The notes beneath the pieces were generated by a model. It was not told the origin of the DNA and did not search any database. It was given only the letters and a program-made list of their open reading frames with translations. DNA of 6,070 nucleotides from assembly GCA_003343765.1 (NCBI GenBank), contig QAKO01000067.1:1-6070 (forward strand). Reading direction: 5' to 3'. Position numbers and translations under genes: made by a program. Source of the stretch: Bacillota bacterium. Lineage in GTDB: Bacteria > Bacillota > Clostridia > Christensenellales > Borkfalkiaceae. This document shows, one piece after another, positions 1 through 5,446 of the stretch (its first letter is position 1; every line of letters begins with the position of its first letter).

Positions 1-326
1 CCCAAAGCGATCGCTTCCGCCAGATCTTCATTCAAAGCCAAAGAACGCGCGATCGAACGCGCAATCTGCGAAACATCGATAGTGTGCGTCATGCGCGTAC
101 GGAAATGATCGCCTTCCGGCGAAAAAAAGACCTGCGTCTTGTTCTTCAGACGCAAAAACGCCTTACTGTAGATGATCCTGTCACGGTCGCGTTGAAAATC
201 CGTACGCATGTTGCAGGGCGTTTCCTCTCTCTCCCTGCCCTTGGTATCCCTGGATTTGCAGGCATATTCCGAAAGAAACATCTCTTCCGATCTGTATGTA
301 CGCTCCTTGATATCGAAACGGCGCAT
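1..326 (-). CDS. dgt: dGTPase-like HD-domain deoxynucleotide triphosphohydrolase, N-terminal part (partial)
   Basis: The gene runs off the left edge, so only the first 108 codons plus two bases are visible. Residues 41-71 (RTDFQRDRDRII, then SKAFLRL, then KTQVFFSPEG) and 72-92 (GDHFRTRMTHT, then DVSQIARS) match the conserved N-terminal block of the dGTPase family in the HD superfamily. These cytosolic enzymes split dNTPs into deoxynucleoside and triphosphate. His81 in the THT motif is probably the first metal ligand of the H...HD...D set; the HD pair and last Asp lie outside the window. The stretch NEDLAEAIALG at the cut edge is where the family continues into HDLGH. The ATG at 326 is preceded by a strong ribosome binding site. 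The gene follows the aro operon terminator, so it probably has its own transcript. In many Firmicutes dgt precedes dnaG-rpoD; that cannot be seen here. The family is clear; substrate preference within it is not. Confidence 0.88.
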   Translation of the reverse strand, partial: MRRFDIKERTYRSEEMFLSEYACKSRDTKGREREETPCNMRTDFQRDRDRIIYSKAFLRLKNKTQVFFSPEGDHFRTRMTHTIDVSQIARSIARSLALNEDLAEAIAL

Positions 327-330
327 TTTT

Positions 331-338
331 ACCCCCTT
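331..338 (-). promoter_or_regulatory. Ribosome binding site of dgt
   Basis: On the minus strand this reads AAGGGGGT, a 7 of 8 match to the ideal AAGGAGGT, four bases before the ATG at 326. It fixes the dgt start and shows that dgt is translated independently of the upstream operon. Confidence 0.75.
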
Positions 339-446
339 CCTGTTTTTTCCCTCGCTCCGCAATTCTCCTGCACAATAATAATTTCGACGAAACCTCCCCA
401 AAACCTTCTTTTATGAAAAAATTTTTTATTTCTTTATAAGAATTTT

Positions 447-477
447 TGCCGCCGCACCGATATTCGGTGCGGCGGCA
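447..477 (-). terminator. GC-rich hairpin at the 3' end of the aro operon, probable terminator
   Basis: A perfect 14-bp inverted repeat (447-460 paired with 464-477, core GCCGCCGCACCGA) surrounds a 3-base loop. It starts 12 bases after the SDR stop codon and lies before the leader of dgt, where an operon terminator is expected. The usual U-tract is missing: on the minus strand the hairpin is followed by AAAAATTCTTATAAAG. The plus-strand side also has no clean T-run (AGGCTTTCATTTTC). It could therefore be a hairpin-only or leaky terminator, or an RNA 3'-end stabiliser. The stem itself is certain; its function is inferred from position. Confidence 0.6.
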
Positions 478-488
478 GGCTTTCATTT

Positions 489-1199
489 TCAGATCACCGC
501 ACCGCCGTTTACGCGCAGGATCTCACCCGTTATATATCTGTTTTCGGCAAGAAAACGGACTGCTTGGGCAACTTCTTCGGGCGATCCCTGTCTCTTTAAA
601 GGGATCGAATCCGTGAATATCTCCACTTCTTCTGCTGAAAAACGAGAATTCATCTGCGTTTCGATCATGCCGCAAGAAACTGCATTGACACGGATCCCGC
701 AAGGGCCCAATTCTTTCGCCGCCGCTTTCGTAAACCCGATCAATGCGGCTTTGCTCGCCGAATACGCCGCTTCACACGACGCCCCGACTTCACCCCACAT
801 GGACGAAACGTTAATGATACAGCCTCCGCGGCTGCGCAGCTTCGGGATCGCCGCACGCGTACATAAAAACGCGCCCGTCATATTTACAGAAAATACCTTG
901 TTCCACTCGCAAAGTGACATATCCTGGATCAAACCGAATGAAGCCGTACCCGCATTGTTCACCAGTATTTCCAGCCCGAACACGGAAGAAAACATCCTTT
1001 CCACCTGTTGCTCATCCGAAACATCGCAACAAAATACGCTCGCCTCTCCGCCCGCCTTTCGGATAAGATCCAGCGTTTCTTTCGCGCCCTTCTCATCCTT
1101 TTGATAGCAAAAAGCTATATCGTACCCCGCTTTTGCAAACGAAATACAGATTTCTCTGCCTATACCGCGCGATCCACCCGTAACCAGAACCGTACTCAT
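489..1199 (-). CDS. FabG-like short-chain dehydrogenase/reductase, probable EF-P 5-aminopentanone reductase (YmfI-like)
   Basis: This 236-residue protein is a complete classical SDR with a Rossmann fold. It shows TGGSRGIG (7-14) for the cofactor, a CDV motif with Asp59, NNAG (81-84), catalytic Asn106, Ser133, Tyr146 and Lys150 (YSASK), and a C-terminal NGG. The length suits FabG-type reductases. The stretch 132-150 (SSMWGEVGASCE, then AAYSASK) resembles the clostridial group annotated as elongation factor P 5-aminopentanone reductase (YmfI), which reduces a modification on the EF-P lysine. That subgroup call is from memory of the family and is moderate; a 3-oxoacyl-ACP reductase or another SDR role remains possible. 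The usual VNAVAPG motif reads VNAVSCG (172-177), with Cys176 replacing the conserved Pro. The protein has about ten cysteines. The start ATG (1199) overlaps the aroK stop as ATGA and has GGAG six bases upstream, so it is the last gene of the operon. Confidence 0.85.
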   Translation of the reverse strand: MSTVLVTGGSRGIGREICISFAKAGYDIAFCYQKDEKGAKETLDLIRKAGGEASVFCCDVSDEQQVERMFSSVFGLEILVNNAGTASFGLIQDMSLCEWNKVFSVNMTGAFLCTRAAIPKLRSRGGCIINVSSMWGEVGASCEAAYSASKAALIGFTKAAAKELGPCGIRVNAVSCGMIETQMNSRFSAEEVEIFTDSIPLKRQGSPEEVAQAVRFLAENRYITGEILRVNGGAVI

Positions 1200-1717
1200 T
1201 TTTCGCTCCGCACAGGAATTTCAAATTTATTTAAAATAGCACGCGCCACTTCGTCCACGTTCATACCGTTTGTATCCACCGTGTAATCCGCACAGCCTTC
1301 ATAGACAGGCGTTCTCTGATCGAGCAGCTGCTTCATCTTTTCAAACGTCGTATTTTTCAAAAGCGGCCGCTCGTCCCCCGTATGCCCTGTCCGCTCGAAC
1401 AGCACTTTTATATCCACTTTCAAAAAAACTATTTTTCCGCCGCCTGCCTTGAATACCGCCGAGTTTTCCGGTTTCAGAACGCATCCTCCGCCCGTGGAAA
1501 TCACACAATTGTCTTCTCCCGCCACGCTGCGGACAACTTCCGTTTCGATCTCACGAAAACGCGCTTCTCCGTAAAACTCAAAAATGCCCGGTATGCTTCC
1601 GTATCTCTGCGTGATAAGATCGTCCGTATCATACCAACGCATTCCGCTCAGCTCCGAAATACGGATCCCGACCGTCGTCTTGCCTGCTCCCATCATTCCG
1701 CAAAGTACAATATTCAT
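1196..1717 (-). CDS. aroK: Shikimate kinase
   Basis: AroK phosphorylates shikimate at O3 with ATP, step 5 of the chorismate pathway, in the cytosol. The 173-residue product has the usual length. Visible are the P-loop GMMGAGKT (7-14), the DTDD acidic motif (30-33) for Mg and shikimate, Arg55 in FREIE (54-58) for shikimate, the GGG loop (76-78), the lid Arg117 in RPLL, and Arg135 in RTPVY. The open frame extends 22 codons further upstream, but those codons lie inside aroQ. The ATG at 1717 puts MNIVLCG just ahead of the P-loop as in the family, overlaps the aroQ stop as ATGA, and has its own GGAGAG, so it is the chosen start. The stop overlaps the SDR start in the same way. Coupled translation with both neighbours is likely. 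Confidence 0.96.
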   Translation of the reverse strand: MNIVLCGMMGAGKTTVGIRISELSGMRWYDTDDLITQRYGSIPGIFEFYGEARFREIETEVVRSVAGEDNCVISTGGGCVLKPENSAVFKAGGGKIVFLKVDIKVLFERTGHTGDERPLLKNTTFEKMKQLLDQRTPVYEGCADYTVDTNGMNVDEVARAILNKFEIPVRSEK

Positions 1718-2130
1718 AACAAAAAGCTCTCCGCTGCCAGAATGTAACTGTTTTTGCCGAAACCTAAAATCGTACCGCGGCAAACTTCAGAGATGACCGA
1801 CGTGTGCCGAAACTCTTCACGCTTGTGAACATTGGACATATGCACTTCCACGACCGGCGTGTTCACCGACGCAATCGCGTCGCGGATCGCATAACTGTAA
1901 TGCGTAAACGCGCCCGCATTCAGAATGATCCCGTCCGCATCGCTCGTCTGGATCTTCGTACAGATCTCTCCTTCCAGATTGCTCTGGTAAAATTCACATT
2001 CCGCCCCGCGCGCTTTGCAGTAAGCCGAAATTTCCGCATTGATATCTTCCAGCGTCTGCGTTCCGTATACGCCCTGCTCGCGCCTGCCCGTCATATTCAG
2101 GTTCACACCGTTGAGAATCAGCAGTTTCAT
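1714..2130 (-). CDS. aroQ: 3-Dehydroquinate dehydratase, type II
   Basis: AroQ removes water from 3-dehydroquinate to give 3-dehydroshikimate, step 3 of the pathway. The 138-residue length and motifs are those of the small dodecameric type II enzyme, unrelated in fold to type I AroD. Visible are NGVNLN (7-12), the flexible lid with Arg16/Arg17, the catalytic Tyr22 in VYG, QSN (49-51), NAGAFTHYS (71-79) with His77, the catalytic base pair Glu95/His97 in EVHMSN (95-100), and RHTS (108-111). The ATG at 2130 has AGGAG (2140-2144) nine bases upstream. Another ATG eight bases upstream is out of frame. The gene follows aroE by a 35-base gap and overlaps aroK by four bases. Confidence 0.97.
   Translation of the reverse strand: MKLLILNGVNLNMTGRREQGVYGTQTLEDINAEISAYCKARGAECEFYQSNLEGEICTKIQTSDADGIILNAGAFTHYSYAIRDAIASVNTPVVEVHMSNVHKREEFRHTSVISEVCRGTILGFGKNSYILAAESFLL
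1727..1732 (-). promoter_or_regulatory. Ribosome binding site of aroK, inside aroQ
   Basis: On the minus strand GGAGAG lies 9 bases before the ATG at 1717, within the last codons of aroQ. It supports the internal aroK start over the longer open frame that begins at 1783. Confidence 0.6.
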
Positions 2131-2165
2131 GGATCCATTCTCCTTTTTCAGTTTCGTATATTATT

Positions 2166-2963
2166 TCAGTCCGCAAATTTTCTGCGGTATTCCTCAAACA
2201 GCTTTTTCGCTTCCGCCGCATCCGGATCACGTCCCAGCAAAATACAATCTCCGTAATATGCCTGGTAAAATAACATCCCTTCTCCGTTTACGATCTTCTT
2301 CCCGAGCGTCTCCGCGATCCGCAGAAACTCACTCTTGCGCGGCACATAAATCAGATCCACCGCCGCTTCGCACCGCGACAGAATATCTTCACCCACCGGA
2401 GATCTGCCTTCCGTTTTATGCATTCCAACCCCGGTTACGTTAACAATCATAAAATAATCTTCCGGAGAAAGCTGCTCCACAACCTTCAGATTTCCGAACT
2501 CGCGCTGAAGCTCCTGCGCATTTTCCGTTTTCAAATCATACACAAAAACCTGCGCTCCAGCATCGGAAAGTTTTTTTACTACGCTCCTGCCTGCACCGCC
2601 GGCTCCCAGCACCAATACTTTTTTTCCCGCCGTCTCTATGCCGTTGTTCTTCAACATCAGCATAAAACCTTCGCCGTCCGTGTTGTATCCGATCCCGTCT
2701 TTGACCAGATTCACCGCGCCGAATGTCTTTGCATCCCCTTTTAATTCTTTCAGATACGGTATAATATCCAATTTATAAGGAATCGTTACGTTGAATGCGT
2801 CATATTCCGCCAAAAGCTTCTTTACACAACTGTCAAAATCTTCTTTCGCCAACGAAATCAACTCATACGTACAGCCGCTTCCCAATTCTTTCAGGTCAAA
2901 CGTGTGCATTTTCGCACTGTCCGATTTCGATACATCTTTCCCGATCAAAGCAAGTTTTAACAT
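2166..2963 (-). CDS. aroE: Shikimate dehydrogenase
   Basis: AroE reduces 3-dehydroshikimate to shikimate, step 4. The 265-residue product has both family domains. The substrate domain shows SKSDS (12-16, shikimate-binding Ser14/Ser16) with MH at 19-20, NVTIPYK (58-64) with catalytic Lys64, GAVN (82-85), and NTDG (94-97) with catalytic Asp96. The nucleotide domain shows GAGGAG (120-125), VTGVGM (176-181) and NGEGMLFYQ (226-234) with Gln234. After beta-2 it reads VYDLKTE: Asp143 stands where NADP-using AroE proteins have the Asn-Arg-Thr motif for the 2'-phosphate, which suggests NAD(H) use (inference). The start at 2963 is preferred because of GGAGG six bases upstream and because the family begins just before the LIG motif. 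An in-frame ATG at 3014 would add 17 basic, charged residues and overlaps the aroA stop as ATGA, but its nearest Shine-Dalgarno is 14 bases away. Confidence 0.95.
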   Translation of the reverse strand: MLKLALIGKDVSKSDSAKMHTFDLKELGSGCTYELISLAKEDFDSCVKKLLAEYDAFNVTIPYKLDIIPYLKELKGDAKTFGAVNLVKDGIGYNTDGEGFMLMLKNNGIETAGKKVLVLGAGGAGRSVVKKLSDAGAQVFVYDLKTENAQELQREFGNLKVVEQLSPEDYFMIVNVTGVGMHKTEGRSPVGEDILSRCEAAVDLIYVPRKSEFLRIAETLGKKIVNGEGMLFYQAYYGDCILLGRDPDAAEAKKLFEEYRRKFAD

Positions 2964-2969
2964 GATCCG

Positions 2970-2974
2970 CCTCC
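2970..2974 (-). promoter_or_regulatory. Ribosome binding site of aroE
   Basis: On the minus strand GGAGG lies six bases before the ATG at 2963, in the 47-base aroA-aroE gap. It is one of the best Shine-Dalgarno matches in the window and decides against the longer open frame running back into aroA (to 3341) and against the ATG at 3014. Confidence 0.7.
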
Positions 2975-3010
2975 GTCTTTCTGTAAAATCACCGTTTGCC
3001 TTTCCCTTGT

Positions 3011-4273
3011 TCATGATTTCGGCACAGTTCCTTCCGCGGAAAGCATGGAATAAAACTGCGGGAAAGAAATATTCACGCATTCCGCACCGATGATCTCTCC
3101 CCCTTCTTCGCTCGCCGTCAGTGCGACCGCTCCGCTCATCGCGATCCTGTGATCGGCACTGGCATCCACAGTCCCGCCACGCAGACTCTTTTTTCCGCTG
3201 ATCACAAACCCGTCCGACAATGCTTTGCAATCGCCGCCCAATGCATTCAGCATGTTTGCCGTCGTCTCGATCCGATCGCTCTCTTTCACGCGAAGCTCTT
3301 CCGCGCCGCGAATCACACTCTCGCCTTCCGCAAGCGAACAAAGCACCGCGATCACGGGCAGCTCGTCGATCAGCGACGGCATAATGTCACGTTCCAGCTT
3401 CACCGACCGAAGCGCCGACTTCTTTACTCGGATATCTGCAACAGGCTCTCCGCATACCATGCGTTCGTTTTCCAGAAAATAACGAACATTCATGCGGTCA
3501 AACACCTTTAAAATTCCCGTGCGGGTGGGATTGACTCCCACATTTTTACAGACCGTCTCCCCGAGCAATGCACCCAGTGCCATAAAATACGCCGCACTCG
3601 ATATATCGGCCGGTACATCTACATCCACACAATGCAGTTCACTCTTTCCGACCGTCACGCGGTTGCCTTCCGTGCGGATATCCGCACCCATCGCGGCGAG
3701 CATCCGTTCCGTATGGTCGCGGGATTTCAGCGGTTCAAAAACTTCCGTCTTACCTTCCGCACCGAGCGCCGCCAGAATCACGGCGCTCTTGACCTGCGCG
3801 CTTGCGACCTTCGTATCCACTTCACAACCTTTAAGGACACTGCGCCGCACGTATACGGGCGCCGTGCCGTCCGTCGTTTCCACATCCGCACCGAGAAGCC
3901 GCAAAGGTGCCGCTACACGTTCCATCGGGCGTTTGGAAAGAGACGCATCGCCCGTAAATCTTACGTTGATATTTCTGCCCGCGGTCAGCCCCATCAAAAG
4001 CCGCATCGTTGTGCCGCTGTTTCCGCAATCGCATTCCGCATCGCGGAATTTTTGCGTACCCGTCACATATACCGTTCCGCTTTCCGCGCGAATATCCGCG
4101 CCGAGCGCACGCATACACGCGATCGTCGAAAGACAATCTTCCCCGAGAAGCGCATTTGTGACTACCGCACTGCCCTCTGCCGCCGCATTGAACATTACAG
4201 CACGATGCGTGATAGATTTATCTCCGGGAATACGGAATATCCCGCAAAAGTTCTCTTTTCTTTCGATCTTCAT
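3011..4273 (-). CDS. aroA: 3-Phosphoshikimate 1-carboxyvinyltransferase (EPSP synthase), class II type
   Basis: AroA joins phosphoenolpyruvate to shikimate 3-phosphate, step 6. The 420-residue product is full length. Visible are PGDKSITHR (16-24; Lys19, Ser20 and Arg24 at the substrate site), GNSGTTMRLL (84-93) of the PEP and glyphosate loop, RPMER (115-119), SAQVK (158-162), RDHTE (185-189), NPTR (248-251), the catalytic Asp303 in LIDELP, KESDR (330-334) with Glu331, and DHRIAM (374-379) with Arg376. The set GDKS, SAQxK, R-x-H-T-E and NxTR is the published signature of class II, often glyphosate-insensitive, EPSP synthases. The loop keeps Gly87 where CP4 has Ala, but has Leu92 where E. coli has Pro101, so the degree of tolerance cannot be read off. 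The lysine equivalent to E. coli Lys411 appears to be Ile402. The ATG at 4273 overlaps the aroB stop as ATGA, with AGGAG eight bases upstream. Confidence 0.97.
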   Translation of the reverse strand: MKIERKENFCGIFRIPGDKSITHRAVMFNAAAEGSAVVTNALLGEDCLSTIACMRALGADIRAESGTVYVTGTQKFRDAECDCGNSGTTMRLLMGLTAGRNINVRFTGDASLSKRPMERVAAPLRLLGADVETTDGTAPVYVRRSVLKGCEVDTKVASAQVKSAVILAALGAEGKTEVFEPLKSRDHTERMLAAMGADIRTEGNRVTVGKSELHCVDVDVPADISSAAYFMALGALLGETVCKNVGVNPTRTGILKVFDRMNVRYFLENERMVCGEPVADIRVKKSALRSVKLERDIMPSLIDELPVIAVLCSLAEGESVIRGAEELRVKESDRIETTANMLNALGGDCKALSDGFVISGKKSLRGGTVDASADHRIAMSGAVALTASEEGGEIIGAECVNISFPQFYSMLSAEGTVPKS

Positions 4274-5325
4274 GAGCGTTTCTCCTGCAACATCGCCAGA
4301 TATTCCGCATACCGATCCGCCGAAAGATTATATTCCGTATATTCTCCGCGTGCCTTTGACAAGATCATAGACACAACTCCCTTTTCCGAATTCTTTTTAT
4401 CCAGCAATGCATATTGAACGGCCGAAACAACATTCTGAAACGTCGGAATTTTCTTTTCCGCCAATGCGACCAATTGTCTGACGCGCCGCGCATTTTCCGC
4501 CGTGCTCACATTCTCCCGCTCCGCGATCACACTTTCCAGCCACATCCCGATCAGGACATATTCACCGTGTGAACGTCTGCCGTATTTCAGTTCAAGAGCA
4601 TGTCCTGTCGTGTGTCCGAGATTCAGACATTTCCGAAATCCGCTCCGCTCCGTTTCATCCTGTTCCACAACATTCGCTTTGAACCGCACGCAATCCGCAA
4701 TGATCTCTTTCAAAAAAGCAAGATCTTCCGTTTTCGACAAATTTTCAAGAATACGATCCCCAATTTTTGCGTCCAAAACACCCGTTTTAATAATTTCGCC
4801 CCAACCGCATTTCATCTCGCGGGAAGGCAGCGTCTTCAAAAATACAGGATCACAAAAAACAAATTCCGGCTGGTAAAACGCTCCCAATACATTTTTCACG
4901 CCGCCATAGTCGATCGCCGTTTTTCCGCCCACGGAACTGTCCACCTGCGCCAGCAACGTCGTCGGGATCTGCACAAGCCTCGTTCCGCGCATATACACGG
5001 ACGCCGCAAAACCTGCCATGTCCCCCACAACACCGCCGCCGATCGCCGCCACTATCGAATTGCGGTGCAGCTGTGCTTTGAGCATTTTGTCCAGAATCTG
5101 AAACAACGTATTCTTATTTTTATTGCGCTCTCCGTCTTTCACGACGCAAATTTCCGCCGCAGGGAAATCTTTTCTCAGCATCTCGCCGTAAATACGCTGC
5201 ACGTTGGTATCCGTAACGATAAAAGTTTCTTTATCTTTCAAAAACTGCCGCGCCTGTTCGTATGCGCCTTCCCCGCAATAAACCGTACTCGGTCTGGATT
5301 TTGTATGAACTTCTATGATCTGCAT
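4270..5325 (-). CDS. aroB: 3-Dehydroquinate synthase
   Basis: AroB converts DAHP to 3-dehydroquinate, step 2, using NAD+ and a divalent metal. The 351-residue product has the normal length. Visible are DGE (64-66), the NAD-binding GGGVVGDMAGFAAS (96-109), PTTLLAQVDSSVGGKTAID (121-139) with Lys135, the VKN motif with Asn145, the metal ligand Glu177 in WGEIIK (175-180), NLGHTTGHALE (235-245) with metal ligand His238, HGE (253-255) with metal ligand His253, and DKK (309-311) before the C-terminal helices. The ATG at 5325 places MQIIEV before the first strand as in homologues. Its Shine-Dalgarno is weak (GGGA, seven bases upstream), unlike the other genes here. aroB follows aroC by 121 bases, the longest gap in the operon, and overlaps aroA by four bases. 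Confidence 0.97.
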   Translation of the reverse strand: MQIIEVHTKSRPSTVYCGEGAYEQARQFLKDKETFIVTDTNVQRIYGEMLRKDFPAAEICVVKDGERNKNKNTLFQILDKMLKAQLHRNSIVAAIGGGVVGDMAGFAASVYMRGTRLVQIPTTLLAQVDSSVGGKTAIDYGGVKNVLGAFYQPEFVFCDPVFLKTLPSREMKCGWGEIIKTGVLDAKIGDRILENLSKTEDLAFLKEIIADCVRFKANVVEQDETERSGFRKCLNLGHTTGHALELKYGRRSHGEYVLIGMWLESVIAERENVSTAENARRVRQLVALAEKKIPTFQNVVSAVQYALLDKKNSEKGVVSMILSKARGEYTEYNLSADRYAEYLAMLQEKRS

Positions 5326-5356
5326 TTTCTTATCCCGTTTTTATTTTCTTCTGCGC

Positions 5357-5400
5357 CCGACGTTTTCTTTTCAAACCGCCCGTACGTAAACTTACGTCGG
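5357..5400 (-). promoter_or_regulatory. Competing hairpins in the aroC-aroB intergenic region
   Basis: The 121 bases between aroC and aroB hold an RNA segment, CCGACGT (5394-5400), with two possible partners. It can fold locally (5392-5400 with 5380-5389, one bulged base, two-base loop) or pair perfectly over 7 bp with ACGTCGG at 5357-5363. The two pairings exclude each other, as in attenuators, but neither is followed by a U-tract, so simple transcription attenuation is not supported. An eight-codon open frame (5418 to 5392) with AAGGA ten bases upstream ends inside the local hairpin. Processing, mRNA stabilisation or control of aroB translation are possible; chance is also possible. Confidence 0.3.
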
Positions 5401-5446
5401 TGCCATAATCATACGCATTGCAGTTTGTTCCTTGATCGGGCAAAAT

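Noticed and set aside
372..403. Possible dgt promoter, TATTAT with weak TTTTGG or TTGGGG upstream
   Set aside because: A minus-strand -10-like TATTAT lies at 375-380, but the -35 candidates match only two or three of six positions at 15 to 18 base spacing. A promoter is expected in this leader, yet none can be picked with confidence.
84..416. Plus-strand 110-codon open frame
   Set aside because: It is antisense to dgt and its leader, and its product shows no family motifs, whereas the dgt frame matches a conserved family block.
416..427. A6T6 palindrome
   Set aside because: It is a short AT-rich run some 20 bases past the terminator stem. It has no GC stem of its own and is too far away to act as the U-tract.
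181..486. Minus-strand 101-codon frame across the terminator and dgt leader
   Set aside because: It reads through the terminator hairpin and then overlaps dgt in another frame. It has no convincing ribosome site and no recognisable domain.
1718..1783. 22-codon upstream extension of aroK
   Set aside because: It lies inside the aroQ coding sequence. The ATG at 1717 has its own ribosome site, overlaps the aroQ stop, and gives the normal shikimate kinase N-terminus.
2964..3341. Long upstream extension of the aroE frame into aroA
   Set aside because: The extra 126 codons are the out-of-frame reading of the aroA 3' end. The AroE family start and the GGAGG site both point to 2963.
3492..4370. Plus-strand open frame of 292 codons
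   Set aside because: It lies antisense to aroA, whose full set of catalytic motifs is intact. The product is Ser/Thr/Pro/Arg-rich with no recognisable domain, typical of a shadow frame.
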